DNA of 64,000 bases from Protonemura montana (lineage: Eukaryota > Arthropoda > Insecta > Plecoptera > Nemouridae): contig OX387602.1 of the NCBI GenBank assembly GCA_947568835.1, positions 13,257,021 through 13,321,020 of the forward strand, written 5' to 3'. Shown piece by piece: positions 24,001-37,100 of this stretch; positions within the stretch are counted from its first letter, which is position 1, and each line of letters starts with the position of its first letter. The position numbers and the translations under genes are program-made. Under the pieces are notes generated by a model. It did not search any database. It was not told the origin of the DNA and was given only the letters and a program-made list of their open reading frames with translations.

Positions 24001-27000
24001 AAAACGAGAATAGTATTACTTTTGCTTAATGCTTGAGGGCAGAATTTATCTGCAGAAAAAAGGTATGATTGTGGCATTTAAGCAAAATGGGCAGAAGTCT
24101 ATTTGTGCCTAGCACGTAACAAATAGCGGTAGAACAATAGAAAATAGTTTCGAAGATCACAATAGTCTTGTGGTTGAATCTCTACTGTACAGAATTAAGT
24201 TAAAAAGTCAGAGATGAGGTGAAGGAATTGCACTCACTCTTGGTGAAAGAATTTTCTAACTTTTTGTTTGCTTTTTTTTTCAATAAAGTTTTAAATGCAG
24301 GATACTGGATAATATATTGCTTTATAACATTTTTACAGCATTTTTTGCAGTTTTAATCTTGAGTTTGTTTTGCCTACTGCGGTGGTGTGATGCCTAACCA
24401 AATTTTAAATTAATTTGAATTTTTACAGCATTTTGACTGGATGATTTGATTTGATGTTTAATCTATGGTTTATTGGCAGCTAATATGTTAATTTTTCTGT
24501 TTTCTTTTCATGTCTGTCTGTGGGACGTGTTATTCCGTGTGCAATCAATCAGTCGGCAAAGTTATTATAGGTTTGGAATTAGTTTCAGAAATCAGTTCTC
24601 CTGTAGCGGGTTGCCCATTTTTTGGCGTAGTGCAATCGTTCTCAAACATGCGTAGCGAGTGGTTATCATATTTTGTATATCATCTCAAAAAGAAATATTC
24701 TGTCTATTTAAGATAAAGTGGTCTTTACCTTAAAGGTTTATTCCTTGAAAGAAGTTGCATCCTTTTTAATCAAAAATGATCTACTCAAATCATAGAAGCA
24801 TTTGTTTTTTTCAAACTAATGATTAACCACTGCGCAGAACTAATCTCGGCTGACCGACTACCTGCGAATTGTTTGCTGTGTCATCTAGAAGTGTAGTTAG
24901 TGCATGCTTTAACGAATCTAACACTAACCTCACAAAAAACAATTCTCAGTGTACGGTTCCCAGAGATCTTTTGAAAATCATGTTTGAGGCGTTTGACAGT
25001 AGGCTTGTGTAGATGCAGTCATGGAGAATCCAACGGAGGAGTTCGATAATATAACAAAAGAAATCTTCTTGCATTCTCCAGGGATACTGCTTTTGGTGGT
25101 GGTTTTATGTTTTATACACTGTTTTGCTTGCATTTGGTAGAAAACTGGATGGTTTGCTGTTTTTGTTACTTTTTCTGACGTTTCTTTTCGGTGTCTCTTC
25201 TTTCAGCACACATCTACCTCGTGAATCTTGTTCTACTTCTTTTTATTAATACCTGGACCACTGATTCGCCATCAGCAATCCACAAACTAGTTTTACAAAC
25301 CCATATCAGTTACTTGATTTTAGTAATTTATTTAGCTAGCTGTACCAAGATTTCTCGATTCATTTGATTAATTTGTCTCATTGTACACGTAGAACCTCTT
25401 TATGATCTCTGATTGAACTCTCGTGGGTTGTGATCTTCTCTTGGGTTAGAGGGTTGCCAGAGATTTCCTTGAATTGGATATCTTAAGAATAATGTATTTC
25501 TTATTGGTGCTAATGAGGACTATATATTATGTGATATGCGTCGATAAGTTTTGTGTTATGAAGATTCACTAAAGAGGTTCTACAGTACCATGGTAAACAT
25601 TTTACTAGCCCAGTCTTTATCACTGAAGGCTGTTTTTAAAATAAATCTTCCTCAAAGTTAACAAATGAGATTTTGTAAGGTTTGTTTCTAATGCAATTTC
25701 AATTTTTAATGCACGAGATTCTTCTAAATCAAATTTTAGAGACTCTTTTGAGACCATCTCTCTCTAAAAAACTCCAATTTCACCTCCGTTCTTAATTCGG
25801 ATTGGTTTATAAAATTCTTCTTGACACATCTGCACTGTCACGGATCTGCATGAAAGGCACTGCAGCTGTGAAACGCAATCCGACATGTGCTCACGTATTG
25901 ACTTGGCTGCCTAGGCGTGGATTGGAAGTCACTCACCATCCCAGCATGTCTGCCGATCACGACGGACTACTTCCCTGACAAGCGTAGTCTACAGAACGAT
26001 TACGTTGTCTCTGATTATAATCTGCTGCCCGACGACGTAAATGCCGACTTTGCCCAGCAACGAGCGATCTATAAAAAGCCATTGACGACGGCAGAAGTCT
26101 TTCGAGAGCTGGTTTCACAGAGGCTGGCACAGGTGAGAGATTTTTTTTTTCTCAGGCTTATGGTGTGAAAAAATGTGTGCCTTATAGTTTTTTGTGCTTT
26201 TTGGCTTTTTAGTTTTTACCGAGCTTGATAAGATTCCATCCTCCTGCACAAAAATGTCTGACTAAAAAGTTCCATGCTTAAAGGGGTCTTTACCTTTGAA
26301 TTTTAACTTCAATCATTGATTTGGAAGATTTAATAATGGCATTTGTACTAAAAAAAAAAACTCGCGTGTCCACGGCCGTCCAAAGAAATTGCCAAAGTCC
26401 GCATTTTTCGGCTTGGGTGCTTAGAAAACAAACTCCAGTAAGAAATAACCCATAGTGCTTCTTCGACCCCTAGCACCTAGACAAACCTCTAATCAGATAA
26501 CATTCAAATAATTTGAGCACAGTCCTACATCCTTCCTCTGTGTTGAAATAATTTGGCTCAATGATACGGTAATTCGTTTAGCCACTGTAAGCGAATTACC
26601 ACAAGTCTGTAATTAGCATGTTGCATATTTTCGTGCAGTGCCGCTCTGAGCATGCTGTAGCCCAGCCTTAGCGATAGGGACAGCGCTCGGAAGGGAGAAA
26701 AGGTAGGGAGGGGATAGACTTTTGGCGACTTAGCCAACGGAGCGCCCGCAGGGAGAGACAGTACTCTACAAGAGATTCGTACTCAGCTCGCAGATCGCGC
26801 CGCGCGAAAAGCCAGAAATCTTAGATAATTAATTGCAAATCGATATTTTCAGAAAATTATTTTAAATAGGTCAATTTCAATTCTTACTTCAGTTACAAAT
26901 CTGTGGTAAAAATCAATTTTGTAGGGTAAATGCCCCTTTAATTATCAAACTTTACATTTATATATTTTATTCTCATTCTTATTACTTTTGGATGCATATC

Positions 27001-30000
27001 ACTTATATCATATCTGTTTAAGAAAATCAGCATATTGAGATATATATCAAATTTTTTCAGAATGATTTCAAAGGTTTTCCATGTTTGATTATAGTTGTGG
27101 TTTTTTGGTCTCAGCTCTTTTTCAGGTCATTTTCCAGATTTCAAAATTAATTATACCATTTTGCAGCATACTACAAAAAATTAAAAACATCGACAACTGC
27201 TTTACAATAACCTCAAATGAATAATGTTTTGTTTTTATCATGGTTCAGGGCTTCCAGCTGATTGTGCTGCCACAAGGGAGCTCCAAGGGCCTGGGCACCC
27301 AGACTTCGTCCGGCAGCAATCCAGCAGTGAGCCAGTTGGCCCCCGGATCGCTAGTCATGTCCCGAGCAAAGGACATAGAGGCAGTGGAAGAATATTTTCT
27401 CAGCATCGGCCGGGTCTTCCACAAGATATCGCTTAGTGGCTCGGCAATCACCGTCACTCGCTACAGACCGCGGTACGCAGCAAATACATTAGTATTTTTT
27501 CCAATTTAGTAGTATGTCTGCTAAATATAAATGTAATTTTTCTGTTATTAGTGAGTAGAAAGTGAAAAGTGGGAACTATGTTATTTTAGTAATTTTTGGC
27601 TATTTAGGATGAAAGTTTTTGCCAGAAAGCTGTAATGGTTATCTGTTATGGTAATTAGAATGCTTCCCAACCAGGGTTTGAAGAGCCTTCAGAATAAACA
27701 TTGTTTTATTTTCATTTAATTAAAAAATATACATATAATTTCTGGAGTTAGTGGATAAGCTGTAGAAGTCACAAAAAAACTCTTAAAGTTTAAAAAGAGA
27801 GCGCATTCAAAACATTAAAAGAAAATATATGATTCTATCACAAGTTTGCACCACAAATAATGTTGATTTACCAATTGACAGGCATCCCTATCCTCCGTTC
27901 AACATTCATTACCGGTACCGTTTCCACGCACCAAACCACGACACGTACGAGATATCCTGGGTTTCGTTTACTACCGAGAAGCTGGAGAACTTTAACTGGA
28001 ACTACCTGGACCATTACATCTGCACCAGGGGAGATACGGACTTCTCTCTGGCTGAGGTAAAGTTTGCGGAAACGTTGCTCTATCATGCAAACTAAACATG
28101 GTGAAAATGTATCTGCATCCACACTATTTTTTTACAGAAATGTTGACCTCTTAAATATCATTGTTATAGTGTATGCAAAAAATGCTGTGCACTGGGTTTT
28201 CAAGTGGCAATGGGGAGAGTCTTTGTTCGATTTGTGTTTATCTTGTTACGTGGCAACATTTCTGGCCGTCTTGACTCGATCGTCTAAGCTTTGTGGGCAA
28301 CTCATGTACCTACCCCACCCCTTCCCCTCAGGTAAACCAGTGATCTTTGCAAAAACTCAAACCCACCAATGTTACCCTTGGAAGGAGAAACATTAAAAAA
28401 TGCAGCCCAATCGATCAATTCTCACAAGAAACATATTTCTGAAATAAAAATGTACTTCTAGAACTCGTTTTATTGTATTGATCGTTGTATTGATCGTTTG
28501 TTTTGTTGTTGTAACTTCGTTAGAACTCAAGCACCCGAGTTTTTGATATGTACTCTGGAAATGTGGAATCGTGTAAAACAAAGCTCTTGGCTTAGAAATT
28601 ATGATTTTTTGAAAAAATAGGTTTTTCTGCCCTAGAACTAATTTTTGTACCCCTTTTTCGAAATGCAGGCTCAAAAGTACTGGCGTTTTCGAGTGTACTT
28701 GCTTCCACTGAATCATCAAGCGACAAAGAAGATACTGGAAGGCTCGGAACATTGCGATATCTACGCACCGATTGGGGTTGAGGAGCAGAGCCACATGCTT
28801 GAAGGCTTTCTACGTTTCATGGAGTCATGGGTGAATAAAATTCGCCGACCAAACTCCCACAAGAAGCAGCGGGTAAGTCGCTGATTTCTAGGCCATGTTC
28901 TAGCAATTTTGTAAGTTACAGGTTTTTCGTATGGATATTTCTAATTCGTAAGTATTTATTTTATTTTATTAAGCATTTAAGCATAAGCATTTAAGTATAT
29001 GCATTTTAAGTTTTTATTCAAGTGCTAGATATAAGAATTTAATCAGAAACAAAGATACTTGTATTACAATAATTATTTGGTTTTAAGAAGTATTGTAATT
29101 CAAATTTATTGGTCATTTCTTTCACACACTGTCTTTTTCTTCTTTTTTAAAAAACTATTATTTTCTCATTGGTGTATCTATTATTTTGTTTAAAATTATT
29201 TTTGTTTGTGGACCTGACCTAGTGAAAATGATTTTTAAATGTAATTCAACTAGGTACCTCTAATCTTTGTTCATCCTCTAACTAAACCTTTGACTCAAGA
29301 ACCTCACTATGTCTTCAACCTCTTTGGTCAGTAACTTGGTACTGTAACGTATCTGTGGCGATCGACCACTTCATATCCAAGCATGTACAAATTGGACGGT
29401 ACTAATATATGTTGCTTGACCTAGTTGTCCGTTGGCTGTTCTGTATTGCACTTTTGAGCGATGTAGCCTGCCTGCCTGCCTGCCTTTCGTTGCGTAGTGT
29501 AGCGATTGCCAGCCGCCGCATGCCGTGTTTCAGAGTCCCGCTATGCCAACCCAGTCGACGAAAGGACAGCACGAGTCTCTTATGAGACGACATAGCATCA
29601 ATACCGTCCTATTCCATTCACTCAACAGTAATTCTACTAATAACATGCAGGTATAAATTATTGAAGATGTGTTTATTTTTAGTCCTTCTTAGTTCTTAAT
29701 GACTGTCTGATGACTTTGTGTTGGATTAGGATTTTGAATGTGTTGTCTATGGTTAATGAAGGGGGCTGACAGTTCTTTGCCCTTCTTCATCTGGTAAATA
29801 GTGCTGTAGATGATAGATACTAGGTTACAGAATGCGATGTGGGAAGCATGAATATTTAATTTGAAAGGGTTACAATTTTTCCAGTTGCTTGACAGGTTCT
29901 CAATATTTCCGATCCAACTTTCTGGCTACTGAGCTAGAGTGGTTACTGTATCTAGTACCTCCTCTGAGCAAAAAATATGTACATTCAAATTTGATATGTT

Positions 30001-33000
30001 TTGACTAATGTAATTTTGATAGCAGTTTGGCAAGAAATATTTGTTTGGATTGGCTTTATTTATTTTTTTTTTTGCATACCAAATACACTGTCAGTTGTCA
30101 CTAACTTATAGACGTAGAGTTACTTGTTGGTTATTTAGACCATCATTACTTGTGTGTTTTTTTTTTAAATATATGTAGTATTTATGCTTGATTTTGAGTA
30201 ATCTCTCGTCTATTTCAGACAAGTGTAGTCGGCAACTCTCCGTTTCGAGAACGCCTCGGAAGTAATCGCGTGCTGGAAAAGCCACGGCCGAGGTCTGCGC
30301 TCCCTCACTTTTTCTTCAGTTTTCTGCATGTGTTTTTGACCTGCCTTTGGAGTTTGCTTGTGCTGTGATCTAGTGATTACTGTGTGGACAATTCTTAACA
30401 TCTTAGGTAAATCTGTCTGGTGTTTGCGCACAATCAAAGATTTTATACCTTCTAGATCCAAAGGGATTTAAGTTTTAACTTTAAATTGTGGAATAAAAAA
30501 CGGTGATGGTTATTAATAGTATGTTCTTTGTTGAAAACCCTGATAGGTCTGAACTTATCAGTGGTTCTAGCTGGAGGGTGACAGCGTTGATGTCACAGAT
30601 TTTCAAAATTAACTTATTTAGCAACTTGGCGCACTGCTTAAATTAATGGTTGCATCTTTCTGCATGCAGTTTTTTTTAGCATCTCGTCTTCGCTTGCTCG
30701 GTGGCTTATAGACATTTGTAGTAAAACATTCTTAGCGCTGTAATTTCTATTGGACACCTGTCTTGCTGCATCAATATTGGATTGTTTACTTTTGTATCTC
30801 TATCTCCACAGTTGTGATCATGGTGTTCATAATGCAATGGCTTCACATTATGTTGGTATTATTAGTAGAGTGTTGACATTCTAGCATGTTTTCTGTCCTG
30901 ATGTCTGTCTAATTCTGTTTGGAACAGGACAAGCATGGCTCTTATCGATTGCACGACTCTGTGGGGCACAGGTTAGTGGTGGAGGTATCTCTCATAGCAG
31001 CATGTAGACTGAACCTAAGCTATGAAAAGTTTCACGGGGAATAAAAAGGAAAATTTTGCAGTTTAAGTTGAACTTTTTACAAAGTAGACTGACTAACTGA
31101 CCTAGAAGATCAAGGCTAATGAGGGAAGTGGGCCTTGCTTGATGCATTGGCTGAAAAAAAATTGCTCATTCCTAGTCTATGGGAGTCACTGTAGCTTTCA
31201 ACTTGAGCATTAACGCTACTAGTTAATCGCTTAAACTGAGTGGATCACTCGAAGAAAAGTGTTGGGGGTTGTGATTTTAGTTATTGTTATTTTTTGGCTT
31301 TTTTTAGTGTCTCTGATAGGTATTTACCAAAGTGTGTTTTCCATTGATTAATCACATTTTGAGAGAGTAATAAGAAGAAATTTGATGAAAAACAGTTTCT
31401 ACCATCTGTCTCAGAAAAGAACTCAGCATAACCAAACAAAAACATACTTATTTCCAAATGATGTGATTATGGGAATTATCATGGGATATCCCGGTCCAAG
31501 AACCTCACAAAAATTGTAGTCCTGTCATAGAAAGTACTTAAGACACATTTGCATTGCAGGTCTGGTTCAAAGGTGATGGAACGCGTGAAAGCTGAGAGTG
31601 GTGGTAGCGGTCGCGCTTCGCCTGCCAACGAGTCTTCAGCTCATGGAGATAAGATTCTGTCGCAGCAACTGTCTCTTTCAGACCAGTTGAACGACCACGA
31701 CCCCAGCGATGATGGGTTGTCACCAATAATTAAGGCCAACGCTACCAATGCAGAGATACTCGAAGCACTCTGTCATCCACAGGTGATGTTCATGTTCATC
31801 CTTAAAGTTCTAAAGTAAATGTAACAACAAACAACAACAAAAAACCCAAACAGCTTTCACGTTTTCTAAACCTCGTCTCTTAATTTCCCCCAGACGGGCG
31901 TTGGGTTCGTGGCGCAGCACGTCAGCCTTCCGAGCCACACGTTTGTCAGCGCTGACGCAGTCCAGTGGCTAGTGCTGCATGCCGAGGGCGTTGATGCCGA
32001 AGACAATGCCGTCGCCGTCGTAAGCCGCATGCTTGACGAACGACTCGTTTGCCACGCGTCCGGCGATTTCTCCCACCCGTTTATCGTCGGCTTCTACCTC
32101 TACCACGTAGTGCAGCGTGACAAGGACACAGAGCAGCCATTGGGTCAGTTTGAGACAGCAATTATTTTCTTTTCCATGGTTTTCTGTTAGTTTTGCATAT
32201 TTTTCAATTTCATATTTTAAAAACTTACCATTTAAAAGTGTTCCTAATTTGGCTAGTAATCATGGAACAGATTCATTCATTGATCATAATTTTAATTATT
32301 CTCCTATTTAATTGTACAGTGTTGTCTCAGTGTTGTCTGTGCTGACTAGCGGCCACTGGAATGCATACTAGTTCCTAAGCTGTTTTCACAAATGAATAAA
32401 TAAATAAAATTCCTGTTAGGCTTCTCATTTTTGAGGCATCTACAATTGATTGCCAAAAAAATGTCTCTAGAAACCATAAAGAAGGGGTACATATTTATAA
32501 GCTTGCAAATAAACTATGTCACTGTATTTTTCTGATCATATTGATACTGATCTCTGTGAAACTGGACTGACGTGATATCTCTAACACAGGCGACCTGCAG
32601 AGTTTTGAGAATGAGTGGCTTGAGGTGGCAGTGAAGCACCCAATGGCGTGGAAACAGCCAGCGGTGCCGTCGACCCCACCCGTTACCCCGGAAATTACGC
32701 CTGCCGTGCCACGTTTCCTCAAGGACACGCTCGACGAGATGTGCGTTGAAGAAAAAATTGCAGACGAGAAAGGGTGGTCAGGTATAGAATGCTTTCTGTG
32801 CTTCATTGTTTGCAATAGCAATTTTTAGGAATCTTCATGTGGATTTTCTATTCTTGGACACCCAATTTGCAGTTTGCAGTGCATTTCCATGTATTTCACC
32901 TTGGATAGTAGAATTAGTTACCCTAAATAATCCTCTAATTTAAAAATCCAGGGAATTTATATTTAATTTAGTTCCAATTCGCAAATTTTTTTTAAATTCA

Positions 33001-36000
33001 GAAACTTGCAATTGGCCGAAGATTTTATTATTAAGAACTGTTAACATATAACATTCATGCCTTAGTACTTAATTAATGTGATTGCAAGTCCCTATTACAA
33101 TCAATGCGCGGTTACAAACAGTTCTGTTTCTGCGCAGTGCCGCTTTACAAGCACACACACCTAGAGATTGATATCAACGGCAAGAGCGACCGCATCGAGT
33201 GGGGCCACGCCCGGTACCAGTCGCTTTTCCAGCCTGATCGTGCTTACGAGCTGGTCGTCCAGTGGGTCTGCTCTTCCGGAACGATTGTCTCCGAACTGGT
33301 AAGAAGGCTAACGTGGAGAAGTGTGCAATCTAACACGTATGACTCCCCTGAATTCCACTATCGTATGACTAGGCGCCATATTAATAACGAGAGCAGATTT
33401 TGAGAAAATTTCTGTGAATCTTACTGTCATTGGAGAAGGAGTGTGCTTTCTTACACTCCTTTAAACCACTAAAACGTTTTTTGGAACCTCTTGAGAACTG
33501 TTGGTTCACGTGGTCCTCCTGTCTTGTAGGGTTAATGACACTTAAATTGCTGATTATTTACGATATTGGCAATTTTAGAAGACTTTTTAATATCTTTGCT
33601 CATGACTTTAAAGCATAAACTATGCACTTTGAAAAACCGATTGGATGCTATTTGTAACCATTTGAAATGGAGCAAAATCTGCAGTTGTGGCAATTGTGTC
33701 AATTGCCACTCCAGTTTTGACTGCCTGACCAGTTAGCTCAGTGCACATAGATCGACTTCAAAAGCCAAGGATTAGGTTTGTTTTTCCGTTTCAATTGTTA
33801 TTTTTAAAGAGGAAATCCCCTCGCCAACGCAATTTGTTGACAGATCTTAGGCTGGGCACGCAAGGCTCAAACGTGCGGCTTACAAATGATCCCCATACCG
33901 CATGATCCTCTGGCGCTGCCTTTCACCAAGAAGTCTGATCCGCTGCGAGGTCCCATCTTTATCCCCATGGACACAGAGTGCTTAATGGGCAAGAAAAGCT
34001 ATCTGTTCGAAGGTAATGTAAACTTACTGCAACAACAACTTAAACATATTGAATCAAAACCAATTTTGTCACAAATATTTATTGTTTGGAAAAATGTTCT
34101 GACAAAAATAAATAAAATGTTGAAAAACTTCAAATTGTAGATACCTAATACTGGTGGAATTTTTTTTTCACATTATCAATTCTCTTCACTTAGTAGTAAA
34201 TTAAATAACTTTCTTGTAACCTTTAAACAACTTGTTGTTGTACGAAAGGCTGTCACAAATCAAGCTCATTCTAACTACGTTGACAACGTTAAAATATTCT
34301 GTTTTATTGTCTTCCTACATTTTCTGCCGTTTTCATTCTCTGTGTCCACCAGAATTCCGAGAAGAAACATGGGGCCAGCGGCTGTTCCTCTTCCAAGCGG
34401 CAGTCATCGAACGGTTTGGCTTTGTCCGCTGCACCATGGAAAGCTCAGATAACGACCACGAGGCTGTGTCGTCGACCAACATCAACATCAGCAACATCGC
34501 GCACCACCATATGTTCGTCCACCTGACTGGAAATGTGTTTATTCTGATACCGTCACAGCCGTGCCTTGTAAGTATTGGAGTTTAGAGAGTTCAGAAGAAA
34601 AAGAATCAAGCTCAGAGGCTTGGTCTCTAGAAATTCTAGCAAAGAGTGGCTTTTAGAATCCAGAACCACTTCATTTTGCAGCACTTTTTCACTTTATGTA
34701 ATTCTAGAAATCTGATGGCAGTAGGATAATACAGGTAACTTCAGTATAATATACCAACTTGCATTCGTGCTTGCAATGATTATTTCAATTTACCCTCGTA
34801 AGATGTTGTTGGTCTGTTTGTTTGGCAGTGTTGGAACGTATATTGGATCAGATCGTATATTGGACTAAGACAGTTCAGAGTTATTACTGGGAAAGAGGAT
34901 CGAAGGAAACATAACTTACCAAAAACAAAAAGACAACAAACAAACAACCAAAATTACATAATTAGCATCCACAAGTTTTTTTTTTCTTCGCCGCGTTTGT
35001 ATGAGTCAAAATGTATCAGATGGTTTAGACATCACTGAGCATGTCGCCACATGTAACTTTTCTGTTCTGTATCTTTTGGTGCAGCACAGCACTTTATTTA
35101 TTTTATTACTGGCTGCTTAGCAATAAAGCATGTCTGCTTTATGATATTTTGCTACGCCCTTTCTCAAAAACAATGTAGTCTGAGTAGGTACATTCAATAT
35201 GCAGAAGATGGAAATCATCAACTGCAATAAACTGCATAAAGTGCAACTCATCAATCAGTTATTCTAATTACCATCATAACTGGTAATTTGTCTTTAGAAA
35301 TATACTTTAATTATCAATTTGGATTTTTCAATTGCCATAACGAAAACAAATGTCCTTTTTATTTTATTTTTGCATTTTTGCGGGTCCCCGGGTCCGGTTT
35401 TACTGCTCGACAATATCTCTGTAATGTATGCCAGCAAACTAACCGAATATAACCAGCGTGTAACATGTTCCGTGTGGTTTCTGATTCAGCACCCGCACCC
35501 ACGGAGCAACTCCGTGTCGCAGCGTGTGGGTCTGCCGAGGCAGTTGACAAGCCGGCGCTATCCCGTGCACTCCGAGTCTATGAATAGTCCCCACGAAGAA
35601 TACATCACCCGGCACGTCAGTGGGAAAAACAAGGACGACTACGGCACCGATCGAAGGGTATGACTCACTTTGAATAACTTTTGGTCAGATTATAGTCGGA
35701 GAATAGTGAGAGTTTCAGCACTGACGTTACACTGCCTTCGCGAAAATACCAACCAATAGCTACTACACCGATGAAATTTATAGTCACCATCAATTTTGAA
35801 TGTAAAAAAATGAAATTTTGTTATTTCTATGCTGATTTTTGCATTTGGGACTGTTTTACTCTCAATAAATTTCAATTAATTCGTACCTCAATGAATGATA
35901 ATTGATATACATGTTTTAATATTTTCTGTTATATTTACTTAATCATAGAGGTTATTTATTTTTACAACTTTATTATGTTAAGAATGATGTAAAAATGTTA

Positions 36001-36309
36001 TTTTCTTGTAACAAAAGTGTTTTTTTTATGCTATTTTTGAGCCTCATGTTTTTTTTTTTTACTAGAGTTGCAAAAATACATTTCCAATACAGGAATATTT
36101 GCTGTTTAATAGACAGGATTTTTCAACCCTAGGTTGGATTCCTGTGGTCATGGAATCACATGGTCAGTCGGAAGTGGAAATCTTCTTCGATGCCCGCAAC
36201 AGGAGAAGAGATGTTCCAAAAGAAGATCATCAAAGATTTCCGGGAGTTCTGCTCCAACAATGATAATCGACTGCGACGATTCTGGGAATCATGCTGGGCT
36301 TTGAAGTAG
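18024..36309 (+). CDS. DEPDC5: DEPDC5/Iml1, GATOR1 subunit (mTORC1 inhibitor)
   Basis: 26 exons with all phases consistent total 1,603 codons plus stop: 18024-18066, 18850-18990, 19108-19403, 19484-19624, 19737-20067, 20260-20456, 20806-20873, 21121-21336, 21690-21976, 22218-22480, 22680-22815, 23293-23418, 25915-26132, 27249-27472, 27882-28056, 28669-28872, 29534-29650, 30219-30292, 31560-31782, 31894-32143, 32590-32781, 33138-33298, 33844-34012, 34353-34567, 35490-35657 and 36133-36309. Diagnostic blocks: [97 protein letters not shown], a DEP domain at about residues 1160-1243, and the C-terminus [18 protein letters not shown]1 is the GTPase-activating complex for RagA/B and shuts off mTORC1 when amino acids are scarce. 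Exon 3 uses a weak GTCATT donor. The intron 12 region (23419-25914) shows no exon I can defend. Confidence 0.96.
18440..18529 (-). repeat. tRNA-like sequence with a 19-bp internal tandem duplication
   Basis: The minus strand has a 7-bp acceptor-like stem (CCAAGCG with TGTTTGG), a D-arm with A-box-like TAGCTCAACCGG, and a T-arm and B box GGTTCGATTCC. A 19-bp unit (18477-18495) is repeated directly at 18496-18514 and would break the fold. The would-be anticodon loop also lacks U33. It is best read as a tRNA pseudogene or the head of a tRNA-derived SINE inside DEPDC5 intron 1. Confidence 0.6.
18564..18583 (+). repeat. Dispersed repeat core, copy 2
   Basis: It shares GCAATTTAAATCAGATTTCA with 6701 and 45917. 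It lies about 35 bp from the tRNA-like sequence, which on the opposite strand would follow it. Confidence 0.6.
22961..23088. repeat. Long inverted repeat (foldback) in DEPDC5 intron 11
   Basis: The left arm 22961-23007 and right arm 23042-23088 are inverse complements at about 43-44 of 47 positions, including an uninterrupted stretch of over 30 bp. A 34-nt spacer separates them. On the sense transcript this would form one long hairpin. No TIR/TSD structure of a larger element was seen. Confidence 0.85.
26282..26937. mobile_element. TTAA-flanked MITE in DEPDC5 intron 13
   Basis: It is bounded by TTAA at 26278-26281 and 26938-26941. The ends AGGGGTCTTTACC and GGTAAATGCCCCT are inverted repeats (11 of 13 pairing). 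The 656-bp body has no long ORF and an unusually GC-rich middle (26640-26820). TTAA target choice points to a piggyBac-type transposase, but the TIR differs from the 14209-16413 element, so this is another family. Confidence 0.65.
30928..30971 (+). other. Candidate alternative exon of DEPDC5 (18b)
   Basis: A 44-nt block lies between GGAACAG and the donor GTTAGTGG. Read in phase 0 it encodes [14 protein letters not shown] and ends in phase 2 with AG, exactly like exon 18 (30219-30292, 74 nt). Either exon can join exons 17 and 19 in frame; including both would shift the frame. The split is inferred from splice signals only. Confidence 0.45.
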
Positions 36310-37100
36310 GCATCAACTAAGTGTGGTTTGTTGCAAAGCTCAATGAAATAGTGGTCCAGGTAGCATTGCTAAATTGATGCAATGGTCTTCAAAGTTTGAA
36401 ACACCTTCTAGAATTATACAACCACGTTTCAACTGGCAAACTAACAATAGTTGAAGAGATTCTGTATTTTGAGTTATGATAATATTGTGTATTTTAATGT
36501 TAACAGTGTGATTAACTCGTACGCTTTGTAAAATTTTGAGAAGAGATTTTTTTGTTATTGAAACGATTTTGTCTGTGATTATTATAATCTGACTGTTTTT
36601 AGTGTTCACTGTGACTAAAGTCAATGCAAGACAAAATATGCTCCTATGGAAAGTGGTGGTTAGTCCTCAATGACACTATTTTGAATGCAATTAGGTATTT
36701 TGAAGGCTTTCTTAGCTCACGAGTTTGAAAGCTAGTTACCTGTCGATGCTAATAGCTGTACTTGTTTATAATCAAAAATGAATTTCCTTTATTGAACGAA
36801 TTCCTAGTCTGACCATGATTGTTTCTGACAAGTGGTATGTTAAATACCAAGCCATAACTGTTCAAATGAAAATTTTGATATTTTTTCAAGATTTACAACT
36901 ATTTTTAATAGCATACCATTCTCTGATTTTTATGTTTTTCAGTGTATTATTGTTAGGTACCTAAAAAATACCTAAAATCCAATGCAATGCCTATTTTTTA
37001 TTGTACAAAAAAATATCTGTGATAAATTGTCATTGAAAAATAAATTCATTCCATGTTTTCTTTCTGATCTTTTAATTTGTAGCAAAACACAAGTTACGGA
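36310..37100. other. Convergent 3' ends of DEPDC5 and argininosuccinate lyase
   Basis: No exon is seen. A plus-strand AATAAA at 37039-37044 could end DEPDC5, and TTTATT at 36997-37002 (AATAAA on the minus strand) could end the lyase. If both are used, the two 3' UTRs overlap as antisense sequence by a few tens of bases. Confidence 0.4.

Noticed and set aside
29468..29484. CTGCCTGCCTGCC tandem string
   Set aside because: Only four units of a tetranucleotide; simple sequence with no sign of function. No CRISPR-like spaced repeats were found anywhere.
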